Shown one piece after another: positions 51,675-60,965 of a stretch of DNA of 64,000 nucleotides (position 1 is its first letter; every line of letters starts with the position of its first letter). The translations under genes were made by a program, and so were the position numbers. The notes under the pieces were generated by a model. The model did not search any database, was not told where the DNA came from, and saw only the letters and a list, made by a program, of their open reading frames with translations. The stretch spans positions 1 to 64,000 of the forward strand of contig CBDDTG010000054.1 of the NCBI GenBank assembly GCA_965233665.1. The letters run 5' to 3'. The stretch comes from Bacterioplanes sp965233665. GTDB lineage: Bacteria; Pseudomonadota; Gammaproteobacteria; Pseudomonadales; Oceanobacteraceae.

Positions 51675-51716
51675 GAAAGCGTCTCTTGGCATAGATCAAG
51701 AGGCGCTTTTTTTATG
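51675..51716 (+). terminator. Terminator of rplM-rpsI
   Basis: AAAGCGTCTCTTG pairs with CAAGAGGCGCTTT (one mismatch) and runs into TTTTTTT. Confidence 0.85.
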
Positions 51717-51806
51717 GCTATAACCCTTGCGGTTGTGGGCATTTCGCCTTGTCTACCCGTGGCAATTTAATTAGTATGTGCGCCGCTCTGTATGCTACGC
51801 TTGGCC

Positions 51807-51823
51807 TGTACAAGAATTGTACA
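51807..51823. promoter_or_regulatory. TGTACA-N5-TGTACA upstream of petABC
   Basis: Two TGTACA hexamers at 51807 and 51818 are exactly 11 bp apart, the same register as the left-part operators. TATGCT at 51791-51796 could be the -10 box, placing the repeats just downstream of it. Confidence 0.4.
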
Positions 51824-51883
51824 AAACATCCGGACGGGTCACGGCGGCTACATAAGAATTCTTGTTGATGGGAGAAGATGGTA

Positions 51884-52480
51884 ATGAGTCAAGACGGCGT
51901 GAATCATGGTCGCCGCACCCTCCTGGTAGGTGCGACCGCTGCTGTCGGTGCTGTCGGTGCTGGCTTCGTCGCTGTGCCCTTCGTCAAATCTTGGACTCCA
52001 AGTGAGAAGGCAAAAGCGGCCGGCGCTCCGGCAAAAGTCGATATCAGTAAACTTGAACCCGGTGCCATGCTGACTGCTGAGTGGCGCGGTAAGCCGGTCT
52101 ATGTAGCCCGTCGTTCGGAAGAAGCATTGCAGACGCTGCCGACCCTGAATGATCGTCTGAAAGATCCGGAAAACGCTAATAAAGCTCAGCAACCTGAGTA
52201 TGCGGATAACGTTAATCGCTCGCGTCGCCCTGACGTGGTGATTTTGTTGGGCGTTTGTACCCACCTCGGATGTGCACCTAAATACTTTGCTGAAGTTAAA
52301 CCTGAACCGTTTGATGCGGACTGGAAAGGCGGTTGGTTTTGCCCTTGCCACGGTTCCAAGTTTGATATGGCAGGTCGTGTGTTCAATGGTTCGCCAGCAT
52401 CAGACAACCTGGAAGTGCCACCGCATTCCTATGAAAGCGACAGCATCGTAATCGTGGGTGTAGATGAGGAGAATGCCTGA
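51884..52480 (+). CDS. petA: Ubiquinol-cytochrome c reductase iron-sulphur (Rieske) subunit
   Basis: The 198-aa Rieske protein has a twin-arginine-type N-terminus with membrane helix (RRTLLVGATAAVGAVGAGFV) and the 2Fe-2S ligands in CTHLGC and CPCHGSKF. It transfers electrons from ubiquinol to cytochrome c1 on the periplasmic face. ATG at 51884 is chosen because GGGAGA is then 8 bases upstream; the ATG at 51878 would be only 2 bases from it. Overlaps petB by ATGA-type coupling. Confidence 0.96.
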   Translation: MSQDGVNHGRRTLLVGATAAVGAVGAGFVAVPFVKSWTPSEKAKAAGAPAKVDISKLEPGAMLTAEWRGKPVYVARRSEEALQTLPTLNDRLKDPENANKAQQPEYADNVNRSRRPDVVILLGVCTHLGCAPKYFAEVKPEPFDADWKGGWFCPCHGSKFDMAGRVFNGSPASDNLEVPPHSYESDSIVIVGVDEENA

Positions 52481-53709
52481 TGAGCAAGCTTAACGCGCTG
52501 ATGGGCTGGGTGGATGACCGCCTACCAGTCACTCAGACCTACGAAAAGCATATGTCGAAGTACTATGCGCCGAAAAACTTTAACTTCTGGTATTTCTTCG
52601 GCGTCTTGTCGATGCTGATGCTGGTTAATCAGATCCTGTCTGGCATCTGGTTAACCATGAACTACGTGCCCAGTGCTGAGGGTGCGTTTGCCTCGGTTGA
52701 ATACATCATGCGTGATGTGCAGTGGGGCTGGCTGATTCGCTACATGCACTCCACCGGTGCGACCTTCTTCTTTATCGCTATTTACCTGCACATGATGCGG
52801 GCGCTGTTGTACGGATCCTACCAAAAGCCGCGTGAGCTGATTTGGATCTTCGGTATGTTCCTGTACTTGGCGTTGATGGCCGAAGCCTTTATGGGCTACG
52901 TACTGCCATGGGGCCAAATGTCCTACTGGGGTGCACAGGTTATTATCTCGCTGTTTGGTGTGATTCCTTTTGGTATCGGTGAAGCCTTAACTGAGTGGAT
53001 CCGTGGTGACTTCCTGATCTCAGGCGCCACTTTGAACCGCTTCTTTGCATTGCATGTTATTGCTGTGCCATTGGTGATTGTGATGCTGGTGGTATTGCAC
53101 TTACTGGCGCTGCACGAAGTGGGCTCTAACAACCCTGATGGCGTCGACATCAAAAAGCTGAAAGATGAAGAAGGCAAGCCGCTGGATGGCATTCCTTTCC
53201 ACCCTTACTACACCGTGCATGACATGGTGGGTATCGTGGTATTCCTGATGGTGTTCTGTACCGTGATGTTCTTCTTCCCAGAAGGCAACGGCTTTATGCT
53301 GGAATACGCTAACTTCGAGCCAGCCAACGGCCTGAAAACACCTGAGCACATTGCGCCAGTGTGGTACTTCGGTGCGTTCTACTCGATTCTGCGTGCCTTC
53401 CCAGATAAGGCGGCGGGTGTGATTGCCATGGGGGCAGCCATTGCCATCCTGTTTGTATTGCCTTGGCTGGATCGCAGCCCAGTGCGCAGCTGGCGCTACA
53501 AAGGCTGGATCAGCAAGATTTCGATTGTGGTGTTCGCCATTGCCTTTGTGATCCTGACTTGGTTAGGCACGCAACCAGCGACCGGCCCGAACACATTGAT
53601 GGCTCGTATCGGTACCGTTATCTACTTCGCTTTCTTCCTTCTTATGCCGGTTTACACCAGCATCGAGAAAACCAAGCCAGTACCTGAACGCGTGACCGGA
53701 GGCCATTAA
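52480..53709 (+). CDS. petB: Ubiquinol-cytochrome c reductase cytochrome b
   Basis: The 409-aa membrane protein contains the paired haem-ligating histidines (RYMHSTGATFFF and YLHMMRALLYGS; later RFFALHVIAVP and VVLHLLALHEVG) and the Qo motif region (MGYVLPWGQMSYWGAQV). It is the proton-translocating core of the bc1 complex. Its start overlaps petA and it ends 2 bases before petC. Confidence 0.97.
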   Translation: MSKLNALMGWVDDRLPVTQTYEKHMSKYYAPKNFNFWYFFGVLSMLMLVNQILSGIWLTMNYVPSAEGAFASVEYIMRDVQWGWLIRYMHSTGATFFFIAIYLHMMRALLYGSYQKPRELIWIFGMFLYLALMAEAFMGYVLPWGQMSYWGAQVIISLFGVIPFGIGEALTEWIRGDFLISGATLNRFFALHVIAVPLVIVMLVVLHLLALHEVGSNNPDGVDIKKLKDEEGKPLDGIPFHPYYTVHDMVGIVVFLMVFCTVMFFFPEGNGFMLEYANFEPANGLKTPEHIAPVWYFGAFYSILRAFPDKAAGVIAMGAAIAILFVLPWLDRSPVRSWRYKGWISKISIVVFAIAFVILTWLGTQPATGPNTLMARIGTVIYFAFFLLMPVYTSIEKTKPVPERVTGGH

Positions 53710-53711
53710 GA

Positions 53712-54467
53712 ATGAAAAAGCTATTTGCATTAATTGCCGCCGCACTGCCTGCGTTTGCATTCGCTGCTGGTGGTAATGTCCATTTGGACGAGCACCGTAC
53801 TGACCTGCACGACAAAGCGTCGCTGCAACGTGGTGCGCAGACCTACATGAACTATTGCATGGGCTGTCACTCGTTGGAGCACTCACGTTACAACCGTGTG
53901 GCCAAAGACCTGGATATTCCAGAAGACCTGATGATGGAAAACATGGTGTTTGCCGATAAAAAAATCGGTGAGCTGATGAGCAACGCCATGCGCAAGGAAG
54001 ACGGCAAAACCTGGTTTGGCGCGACACCTCCTGACTTGACGTTGGTGGCTCGTGTGCGTCGTCCCGATTGGTTGTACACCTACTTGCGCAGCTTCTATGA
54101 GGACCCTAAGCGTCCTTGGGGCGTGAACAACGCTGTGTTTAAAGACGTGGGCATGCCGCACGTGCTGGCTGATCTGCAAGGTCGCCAGGTGAAAGGCACA
54201 GCTCAGGTTGCCGTTGGTCACGACACTCTGACAGGTCAGGAAATCACCGAAGAACGTGACGGTGTTCTGTATCTGGCAGAAGAAGGCCAGTTGTCAGCGA
54301 AAGAATATGACAAACTGGTGTTCGACTTGGTCAACTTCTTGACCTATGTTGCCGAGCCTATTGCCACCGAACGTCAGCGTTTAGGCTGGTGGGTGTTGGG
54401 CTTCCTGGCTATCTTCCTGATTCCTGTTTATCTATTGAACAAAGAATACTGGAAAGATGTAAAATAG
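53712..54467 (+). CDS. petC: Ubiquinol-cytochrome c reductase cytochrome c1
   Basis: The 251-aa protein has a signal peptide (LFALIAAALPAFAFAAGG), the haem c motif CMGCH in NYCMGCHSLEHSRY, a later Met-containing stretch, and a C-terminal membrane anchor (WWVLGFLAIFLIPVYLL). It accepts electrons from the Rieske protein and passes them to soluble cytochrome c. Last gene of petABC. Confidence 0.97.
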   Translation: MKKLFALIAAALPAFAFAAGGNVHLDEHRTDLHDKASLQRGAQTYMNYCMGCHSLEHSRYNRVAKDLDIPEDLMMENMVFADKKIGELMSNAMRKEDGKTWFGATPPDLTLVARVRRPDWLYTYLRSFYEDPKRPWGVNNAVFKDVGMPHVLADLQGRQVKGTAQVAVGHDTLTGQEITEERDGVLYLAEEGQLSAKEYDKLVFDLVNFLTYVAEPIATERQRLGWWVLGFLAIFLIPVYLLNKEYWKDVK

Positions 54468-54477
54468 CACCGCTGCT

Positions 54478-54499
54478 CTGAGCTGCTTTGGCAGCTCAG
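54478..54499 (+). other. Hairpin between petC and sspA
   Basis: CTGAGCTGC (54478-54486) pairs perfectly with GCAGCTCAG (54491-54499) around TTTG. No T tract follows, so it is more likely a processing or attenuation element than a full terminator. Confidence 0.45.
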
Positions 54500-54571
54500 T
54501 GGCGAGTGATCTTCATGCCCGGTTCGCACTGCGTCCGGGCTGTCTTTGTTTATGAAACAAGTGAGGAACCT

Positions 54572-55198
54572 ATGGGGGTTGTAGCTAAGCGCTCTTCCAT
54601 GACGTTTTATTCTGATCCTGCTGATCACTTCAGCCACCGTGTGCGCATCGTTCTGGCTGAAAAAGGGGTGGCGGTAGAAATTCACGATACCGACCCGGAC
54701 AATACGCCTGAGGATCTGTCGAGCCTCAACCCGTATAACTCGTTGCCAACCTTGGTCGATCGCGATCTGGTGCTGTACGACCCGAACGTGATGATGGAGT
54801 ACTTGGACGAGCGTTTCCCGCACCCGCCGTTGTTGCCTGTTTACCCGGTAGCGCGTGCGCAAAGCCGTTTGTGGATCAAGCGCATCGAAAAAGACTGGTG
54901 TGGTCTGATCGAGACCATCGTCAAGGGCAAAGGCAAAGAAGTTGAGGCAGCACGCAAAGAGCTGACCGATAGCCTGGTGACCGTGGCGCCGATTTTTGCA
55001 GAGCTGCCGTTCTTTATGAGCGAAGAGTTCTCCATCGTCGACTGCTGTGTTGCGCCTATTCTGTGGCGTCTGCCTGCGTTGGGTATCGAGCTGCCAGAAG
55101 CGCAGTGCAAGCCCATGCTGCAATACATGGAGCGCTTGTTCGAACGTGATGCTTTCCAGGCCAGCCTGTCCGAAGCAGAACGCGAGATGCGCGACTGA
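54572..55198 (+). CDS. sspA: Stringent starvation protein A
   Basis: The 208-aa protein has a GST fold (thioredoxin-like N-terminal half FYSDPADHFSHRVRIVLAEK, helical C-terminal half) and the SspA segments LVDRDLVLYDPNVMMEYLDE and LPVYPVARAQSRLW. SspA binds RNA polymerase and adjusts transcription during starvation. ATG at 54572 follows GAGGAA. It lies 1 base before sspB in the order petABC-sspA-sspB normal for this class. Confidence 0.96.
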   Translation: MGVVAKRSSMTFYSDPADHFSHRVRIVLAEKGVAVEIHDTDPDNTPEDLSSLNPYNSLPTLVDRDLVLYDPNVMMEYLDERFPHPPLLPVYPVARAQSRLWIKRIEKDWCGLIETIVKGKGKEVEAARKELTDSLVTVAPIFAELPFFMSEEFSIVDCCVAPILWRLPALGIELPEAQCKPMLQYMERLFERDAFQASLSEAEREMRD

Positions 55199-55199
55199 T

Positions 55200-55613
55200 A
55201 TGCAAGCAAAGATGAGCCCCAGCCGTCCTTATCTGGTCCGTGCCCTCAATGAGTGGATTTTGGACAACGACTGCACGCCGTATGTGCTGGTCGATGCCGG
55301 TCTGCCGGGTGTGCAGGTCCCAGAAGATTATGTGACAAACGGTCAGATTGTGTTGAATATCAGCCCGACGGCGGTGCAGAACCTGCACATTGATGGCGAC
55401 GGTCTGTCATTTAACGCCCGCTTTGGCGGTGTGCCCATGACTGTCTTTGTGCCTGTGGTGGCTTTGCTGGCGATTTACGCCCGTGAAAATGGCCAGGGCA
55501 TGGTGTTTGGATCGGAGGCCGGTGCGCCGGACCCCAATGATCCGCCACCCACACCGGATCAGCCCGAGCCAGACTCGAGTGGCAGCCGGCCATCTTTGAA
55601 AGTCGTTAAATAA
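55200..55613 (+). CDS. sspB: ClpXP protease specificity-enhancing factor SspB
   Basis: The 137-aa protein has the SspB fold segments SRPYLVRALNEWILDNDCTP, VPEDYVTNGQIVLNIS and FNARFGGVPMTVFVPVVALL, followed by a flexible Pro/Asp/Glu-rich linker and a basic-hydrophobic C-terminal SLKVVK tail that docks on ClpX. It delivers ssrA-tagged proteins to ClpXP. Confidence 0.96.
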   Translation: MQAKMSPSRPYLVRALNEWILDNDCTPYVLVDAGLPGVQVPEDYVTNGQIVLNISPTAVQNLHIDGDGLSFNARFGGVPMTVFVPVVALLAIYARENGQGMVFGSEAGAPDPNDPPPTPDQPEPDSSGSRPSLKVVK

Positions 55614-55614
55614 A

Positions 55615-55640
55615 AAACGCCCGCAATCGCGGGCGTTTTT
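55615..55640. terminator. Bidirectional terminator between sspB and the MFS gene
   Basis: AAAAACGCCCGC pairs with GCGGGCGTTTTT around AATC, with A run on one side and T run on the other, serving both convergent genes. Confidence 0.88.
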
Positions 55641-56881
55641 TATGCCTGCTCTTGTATGTGGCGAGCGTATTTGCGGGCGTAGAAATTCTCCACCTGCTCA
55701 TGGGAAAGCGACATAAACTCTTTGTAGTCAGGTATGGCCATCATCAGCATGGCCAAGATGAGTAGCATCAGACCGTAGGCATAGACGATTTCATGATTGG
55801 AAAAGCTTTGCAGCAGTGCACCGGTCAGGCTAAAGCCGATAAAGCGAGTCACAGCGCCAACGGTCATGTCGAACGATGATAGTCGTGCGCGTAGGTGATC
55901 GGGCAGGGCCAGCATGCGGTGACTGGTGCCGTTAATACTAAACAGGTGCAAGCCAAAACCAGCGGCAAACAAAGCCGGATAAAACAGCCAGCTGTGGCTT
56001 GCTGATGCGCCTAAGATGCCAGCAGATAGCAGCACCAGCCCCAGGCTACACAAGTAGTATTTTGCCAGCCAGCGGCTTAATAGCTGAATACCAAAGGCGG
56101 CCGTTACCCAGCCGCCGGCAGCAACGGCGGATTGCGCGACACCATAAGCCAGAACATTGCCTTCACTTTCGCGCATCAAGTTGGGCAGCAGTAATAAAAA
56201 GAACGCCGTCACCATGATATTCATCAGCGCCATCACCAGCAGTTGATCGCGCTCTAGACGCATTTGCCACTTTAGCTTTGCGCCTTGATAAATAGACTGC
56301 CAAACCTTTATCGATGATTGAGCGCTCACGCTGATGCTGGCAGCCGTGCGAACGCTGCGATACAAAACAAAGACCATTAACTGCAGGCCGGCAATAATAA
56401 GCAGGCTGATTTCTGTAGCAGCGTAGGCTAAAGCACCGGCCGTTAGCGGGGCCAACAGTTCGATGCTTTCGGTGATTAAATGGCGGCGCCGGACTAAGTG
56501 CGATAATTGCTCGCTGCTGGCGATGTCGCGCAATAAGGTCGTGAGCGCCAAGCTGCGTACGCTGCCTGACATGCTAAAAGCACTGTAAACCAGACACCAC
56601 ACCAGCCAGTGCTTTACCTGGTAATGCATCAGGGTGGCCATCACCAGTAAGCACAAAGCACACAAGAGTGCTGAATAAGCCAATGTTTTTGCTTTGCAGT
56701 GACGGTCCAGCCAATGGCCGGCAAGTAGGCTAGTGAGTGCAGAAGCGAGTACCGCTCCGCTTAATACCCAAGAAGCTTTTAACACACCCAGTGTGCTGTT
56801 AAGCCACCAGATAAAACTGATGGCCACCATGCCGAGCGACAGTGCGTTGCAGCCAATGGTCAATAAATAGCGTCCGTGCAT
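55640..56881 (-). CDS. MFS transporter
   Basis: The 413-aa membrane protein has about 12 hydrophobic helices with an MFS-type loop between helices 2 and 3 (LLAGHWLDRHCKAKTLAYSA) and a central cytoplasmic loop. The half-sequence ALTTLLRDIASSEQLSHLVRR resembles the MFS_3 (enterobactin exporter-like) group. Substrate unknown. It lies 43 bases after fumC on the same strand. Confidence 0.85.
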   Translation of the reverse strand: MHGRYLLTIGCNALSLGMVAISFIWWLNSTLGVLKASWVLSGAVLASALTSLLAGHWLDRHCKAKTLAYSALLCALCLLVMATLMHYQVKHWLVWCLVYSAFSMSGSVRSLALTTLLRDIASSEQLSHLVRRRHLITESIELLAPLTAGALAYAATEISLLIIAGLQLMVFVLYRSVRTAASISVSAQSSIKVWQSIYQGAKLKWQMRLERDQLLVMALMNIMVTAFFLLLLPNLMRESEGNVLAYGVAQSAVAAGGWVTAAFGIQLLSRWLAKYYLCSLGLVLLSAGILGASASHSWLFYPALFAAGFGLHLFSINGTSHRMLALPDHLRARLSSFDMTVGAVTRFIGFSLTGALLQSFSNHEIVYAYGLMLLILAMLMMAIPDYKEFMSLSHEQVENFYARKYARHIQEQA

Positions 56882-56924
56882 GAAATATCACTTTGGTAAC
56901 AGGGGCGCTAATTATGCCAGTTTT

Positions 56925-58301
56925 TTAAAGCCCGCCGTGGGTCAGTTTTTCCGGGTTTAATAATTGCAGTAGTTCCTTGCGACTCAAGTCGGTGTTTTCT
57001 GCAGCGACATCAACAATCGCACGTTTTTCTTTATACGCTTGCTTCGCTATGGCGGCGGCTTTTTCATAGCCAATAATTGGGTTTAATGCCGTCACCAGAA
57101 TCGGGTTGCGGTCCAATGCCTGTTGCAGCTGTGTCTGATTGATTTGAAAACTGGCGATGGCTTTGTCGGCCATTAAATGGCTGACATTGCTCAGCATTTG
57201 AATGCTGCTGAGTAGGTTGTCGGCGATGACGGGCAGCATAACGTTGAGTTCAAAATTGCCCGACTGGCCTGCTATTGTAATGGTTGCATCGTTACCCATC
57301 ACTTGTGCGGCCACCATGGCACACGCCTCAGGGATCACTGGGTTGACCTTGCCAGGCATGATGGAGGAGCCGGGTTGCAGTGCTTCTAGTTCGATTTCTC
57401 CTAAACCTGCCAGCGGGCCAGAGTTCATCCAGCGCAAATCGTTGGCGATTTTCATCAAGCTCACGGCGGTACTTTTCAGCAAGCCAGATAAACGTACGGC
57501 GGTGTCCTGGCTGGCAATGTGGCTGAACGAATTATCTGCTGGTCGAAAATTTTCGCCGGTGTGGGCATTCAGTGCCTGGCAAAAATGCTGAGCAAATTGC
57601 GGGTGAGCATTAATGCCGGTACCTACGGCGGTACCGCCTTGGGCCAGCTGTTGTAATTGTGGCAGCAGTGATTGCAGGGCTTGGATATTGCCTTTAATTT
57701 GGTCTGCCCAGGCTGATAACGACTGATCCATGCGAACTGGCATGGCATCCATCAAATGTGTGCGGCCAGTTTTAACATAGCTGCCAAGTTGTTGAGCTTT
57801 GTTGTCGATGCTGTGTTGTAGATGCTGCAAGGCAGGCAATAATCGCTGCTGCAGTTCAAGCACGGCACTGATATGAATGGTGGAGGGAATGATGTCGTTG
57901 CTGCTTTGGCCATAATTAATATGGTCGTTGGCGTTGATTGCTTGACCACTGATGTCGCTGGCGACAGTGGCAAGCACTTCATTGGCATTCATATTGGTGC
58001 TAGTACCGGATCCGGTTTGAAAGACATCGACCGGAAAATGCCGCATCAGGTCAGTATCGCTGAGCAACTGATCACACGCTTGGTTGATCGCTTGTGACAT
58101 GACGGCAGGCAATAAATCTAACTGAGCATTGGCCGTGGCAGCGGCTTTTTTGGCGTGCAACAAAGCGCGAATAAACGCTTCTGGCAGGGGCCGACCACAG
58201 ATAGGAAAGTTATTGATGGCGCGTTGGGTTTGCGCGCCATAACGGGCGTTGTTGGGAACCGCCAGCTCACCCAGGCTGTCGCGTTCTATGCGGGTACTCA
58301 T
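56925..58301 (-). CDS. fumC: Fumarate hydratase class II
   Basis: The 458-aa enzyme has all class II fumarase motifs: TQRAINNFPICG, SGTSTNMNANEV, the TGRTHLMDAMP stretch, and the signature GSSIMPGKVNPVIPE. It interconverts fumarate and malate without an iron-sulphur cluster. ATG at 58301 follows AGGAGAGCC. Confidence 0.97.
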   Translation of the reverse strand: MSTRIERDSLGELAVPNNARYGAQTQRAINNFPICGRPLPEAFIRALLHAKKAAATANAQLDLLPAVMSQAINQACDQLLSDTDLMRHFPVDVFQTGSGTSTNMNANEVLATVASDISGQAINANDHINYGQSSNDIIPSTIHISAVLELQQRLLPALQHLQHSIDNKAQQLGSYVKTGRTHLMDAMPVRMDQSLSAWADQIKGNIQALQSLLPQLQQLAQGGTAVGTGINAHPQFAQHFCQALNAHTGENFRPADNSFSHIASQDTAVRLSGLLKSTAVSLMKIANDLRWMNSGPLAGLGEIELEALQPGSSIMPGKVNPVIPEACAMVAAQVMGNDATITIAGQSGNFELNVMLPVIADNLLSSIQMLSNVSHLMADKAIASFQINQTQLQQALDRNPILVTALNPIIGYEKAAAIAKQAYKEKRAIVDVAAENTDLSRKELLQLLNPEKLTHGGL

Positions 58302-58385
58302 AAGGCTCTCCTGTCAGCATGTGCAACCAGTGTGGAAGAGCCTAGGGGTTCACGCTAATTATTTTTGCCAATGACGCTTATCAAC

Positions 58386-58868
58386 TCAGCGAGTGATCGG
58401 TCGAAAGCCGTAGGCTTGTGTTCCCCATAAAGGCACAGTTGATAATGCATGTTTATGGCTGCCGTTTACTTCTTTGGTGGAGTACGACAGATACATCAGC
58501 GTCTCGGACTGCGGGTCGTATATACGACGAACTTTCAGTGCTTTAAATAAAATGCTCTTTGATTGTTTAAACACCACTTCGCCAGATTTGGATAAATCGA
58601 TCGACATCAACATATCTTTGGTGATCTCGCCGGTTTGACGGCAGGCGATGCTCATATCACTGGGGTCGGCAAAGTCCAGATCCGCCTCGATGCTGGCAAT
58701 ATGGCAAGTAACGCCAGTGACTAATGGGTCTTGCAGTACCGAGATTTTAACATCTTTGGTGGTAAACCAACCGAGAGAAACATCGCCGACTTCTTTATCG
58801 TTACTGCAGCCCATGAGTAGGGTGCAAAGCGATGCTACAGCTATAAATGAAGGATAAAACAGGCGCAT
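58386..58868 (-). CDS. CreA family lipoprotein
   Basis: The 160-aa protein has a signal peptide ending in LLMGC lipobox and the CreA core (VGDVSLGWFTTKDVKISVLQ, DPLVTGVTCHIASIEADLDF, SIACRQTG). CreA is a small periplasmic protein of unknown function. The start at 58868 (MRLFYPSF) is preferred to one 8 codons earlier because it gives a proper signal peptide. Confidence 0.88.
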   Translation of the reverse strand: MRLFYPSFIAVASLCTLLMGCSNDKEVGDVSLGWFTTKDVKISVLQDPLVTGVTCHIASIEADLDFADPSDMSIACRQTGEITKDMLMSIDLSKSGEVVFKQSKSILFKALKVRRIYDPQSETLMYLSYSTKEVNGSHKHALSTVPLWGTQAYGFRPITR

Positions 58869-59108
58869 AGATGGGTGCTCATGATCGGACAAAGCCTTAG
58901 CATGCGTGACTGCTCCCCACTGTGCAAGTGTCCTGCTTTGGAGGCTTGTTCAGCTTATGGCATGACTTTCGTTGCTTAGTTGGGCAATGGTTAACTGCAA
59001 CGTGATGTTAGGCAGCAGCAACCTATAGATTTCAAAAATGACCATTTACACACTAGTGGAAAGCTTCTAGCATCGTCGGTGAAATCATTACACACAGCAG
59101 GGAATGAA

Positions 59109-60038
59109 ATGAAACACTGTTTATGGCTAATGGTGCCGCTTTTGACGGCGCCTGTTTGGGCGAATACTAACCCAAATCTTGAAATCTATAATAAGCCGGT
59201 GGGAGTAACGCTGTATAAAGGTCAGCGCACTAATATCCCGGTCAATTTTGCACTGCCACAAGATCGTCGTCACTTGGCCACCTTAGGCTTTGATAATAAT
59301 CAGCCTCGCTCGATGGATTGTAAAATCGAAATCTTTGACAGTGCTAACACCTCTAAGCACTACATTGACTGTCGTGCTGGCATTGGCTTGCATACTTTCG
59401 CCACGCCAGTGGATTACTGGCAGGATGGTTATCGTGCCGTCATATCGCTGTACAACGGTGATTTTTCACAATCCAGTCAGCGCTTTGAAGGAAACTTTCG
59501 CTTTAATTTTGGCGAAAGCACGCGTATAGACAATGATCATCTGCCCACATGGTGGAAGAAAACATATGATCTGGTCGGCTTAGATGCCAATACGGATTAC
59601 GACGGCGATGGCTTTAGCCTGATCCAAGAGTACTACGGCAACAGTAAGCCCAACGATGCCGACAGCTCCCCAGCTCACCCACCAGTGATTGATTTTGATG
59701 AAGTCCATTCAGCTTCTACGGTTATGCGAGTTCCTTTTGGTCGCCCGGTGACTCATAAAGTCGAAATCACGCCGACTTATAACAACAAGGTCAAATCACT
59801 GGAGCTGATTGTTGAAACGCGTGACAATGCACGCAATCAGTCGGTGGTGGCATTCATTCATGACGAAAGTAACAATCGAGTTTATCCAAGCTACCTTAAA
59901 TGGCCTGGTAAATTATCCGTTGCGTTGGATGAGCCGGTAGCGGTGGAAAAGCTGAAAATCGAATTGACCGGCAGACACTACTCATCGCGAGTGAATGCCA
60001 GTTATAACGTTAAGGTTAATGCCACTTTTACTGAATAA
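59109..60038 (+). CDS. Secreted hypothetical protein with Ca-binding-like repeat, 309 aa
   Basis: A signal peptide (MKHCLWLMVPLLTAPVWA) is followed by a beta-rich domain and by LDANTDYDGDGFSLIQEYYG with a DxDxDGxxxxxE loop (about residues 170-190), as in thrombospondin type 3 or dockerin-like calcium sites, then a beta-sandwich-like C-terminal part. It is likely exported to the periplasm or surface. ATG at 59109 follows AGGGA; the ATG at 59079 would bury the signal peptide. Family not recognised. Confidence 0.65.
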   Translation: MKHCLWLMVPLLTAPVWANTNPNLEIYNKPVGVTLYKGQRTNIPVNFALPQDRRHLATLGFDNNQPRSMDCKIEIFDSANTSKHYIDCRAGIGLHTFATPVDYWQDGYRAVISLYNGDFSQSSQRFEGNFRFNFGESTRIDNDHLPTWWKKTYDLVGLDANTDYDGDGFSLIQEYYGNSKPNDADSSPAHPPVIDFDEVHSASTVMRVPFGRPVTHKVEITPTYNNKVKSLELIVETRDNARNQSVVAFIHDESNNRVYPSYLKWPGKLSVALDEPVAVEKLKIELTGRHYSSRVNASYNVKVNATFTE

Positions 60039-60350
60039 GGGTGGCGCAGGGAGCATGCAGTGAAGCATGCTTCTCTCTTGAAGGAGGCAATGCTTTTCCA
60101 AGGACAGCGGACTCCGGCCCACCCTCGCGTGCTAGGGTGTTAGCAACGCCGCCCCGAGCGCTATCTGCAAGCTTAGAGAGTTATACGAACTTCTGACTCA
60201 GGACGCCCGTCTTTGTCGTCGCACGGCACGGTTTTGCAGTGATGTTTTTCACAGAATGCATGAATACCTTCCATACGTTAGAGAAGCCAGTAGTTGGCGG
60301 CTTGCAAAATTGTTATAACGAACCCGTACGTATCAAGGATCTGCATAAAA
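60039..60350. other. Gap of about 310 bases, no gene seen
   Basis: A hairpin GCATGC-AGTGAA-GCATGC followed by TTCTCTCTT just after the stop at 60038 may terminate the 59109 gene. The rest holds only short unsupported ORFs. Confidence 0.5.
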
Positions 60351-60962
60351 ATGGACTTCTCATCCACATTGCCGCGTTTGCTGTTGTTGGTACTGAGTCG
60401 CTATGTCAGCGCGACTTTTATGGCCTTGCCTGCCGTTATGTGGGGCATGTTGGCGGTGATGGCGTTGGGTTTTTACTCCGAAGGTGCATTACTGGCATGT
60501 TTGCACTGGCTGGCAGATCATAGCTTTGGCTTGATGGATGGGTTTAAACAAGGGAAGAGCATTACCTTGTCAGGGAATGCCGGTGATATTTCTTTTGCTC
60601 GCTTAATTACTTACCTGGCGTTTGTGTTGGGCTTGCTGCTGTTCATTATCGACCAGTGTGGACGCTGGCTGTTAAATGAGCGCTGGCAAATCACCTTAAA
60701 ATTTAAGCTTTTTTGTGTATTAGGCGTAGCCAGCAGTCTGGCCTTGTTTTTAATCAGTACCTTTTGGTTCCATCAGCCGGATGGTTTAAATGCTTCAATG
60801 ACGCCTGGCGAGTTTCCCATGATGGTTGTGGTGTGCTTGGTGTTGTGCGGCATTGCTGGTGGTCTGACGGCCGCATATTTGGCCGTGATGCATGTGATTG
60901 GAGCCATCGTGGATGGGGTGTTGTCAGCGGATCGAGCAGCGCCGGTTTCTCCAAAGCGTTGA
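60351..60962 (+). CDS. Integral membrane protein, 203 aa, unknown
   Basis: About four hydrophobic helices are visible (near residues 20-45, 85-110, 125-145, 165-190) with short loops. ATG at 60351 (MDFSSTLPRLL) follows AAGGAT; an ATG at 60294 would add 19 atypical residues. Convergent to the YceK-type lipoprotein gene with 3 bases between stops. Family not recognised. Confidence 0.65.
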   Translation: MDFSSTLPRLLLLVLSRYVSATFMALPAVMWGMLAVMALGFYSEGALLACLHWLADHSFGLMDGFKQGKSITLSGNAGDISFARLITYLAFVLGLLLFIIDQCGRWLLNERWQITLKFKLFCVLGVASSLALFLISTFWFHQPDGLNASMTPGEFPMMVVVCLVLCGIAGGLTAAYLAVMHVIGAIVDGVLSADRAAPVSPKR

Positions 60963-60965
60963 GCC

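Noticed and set aside
54478..54499. Terminator between petC and sspA
   Set aside because: Stem is perfect but no T tract follows; listed as a hairpin only.
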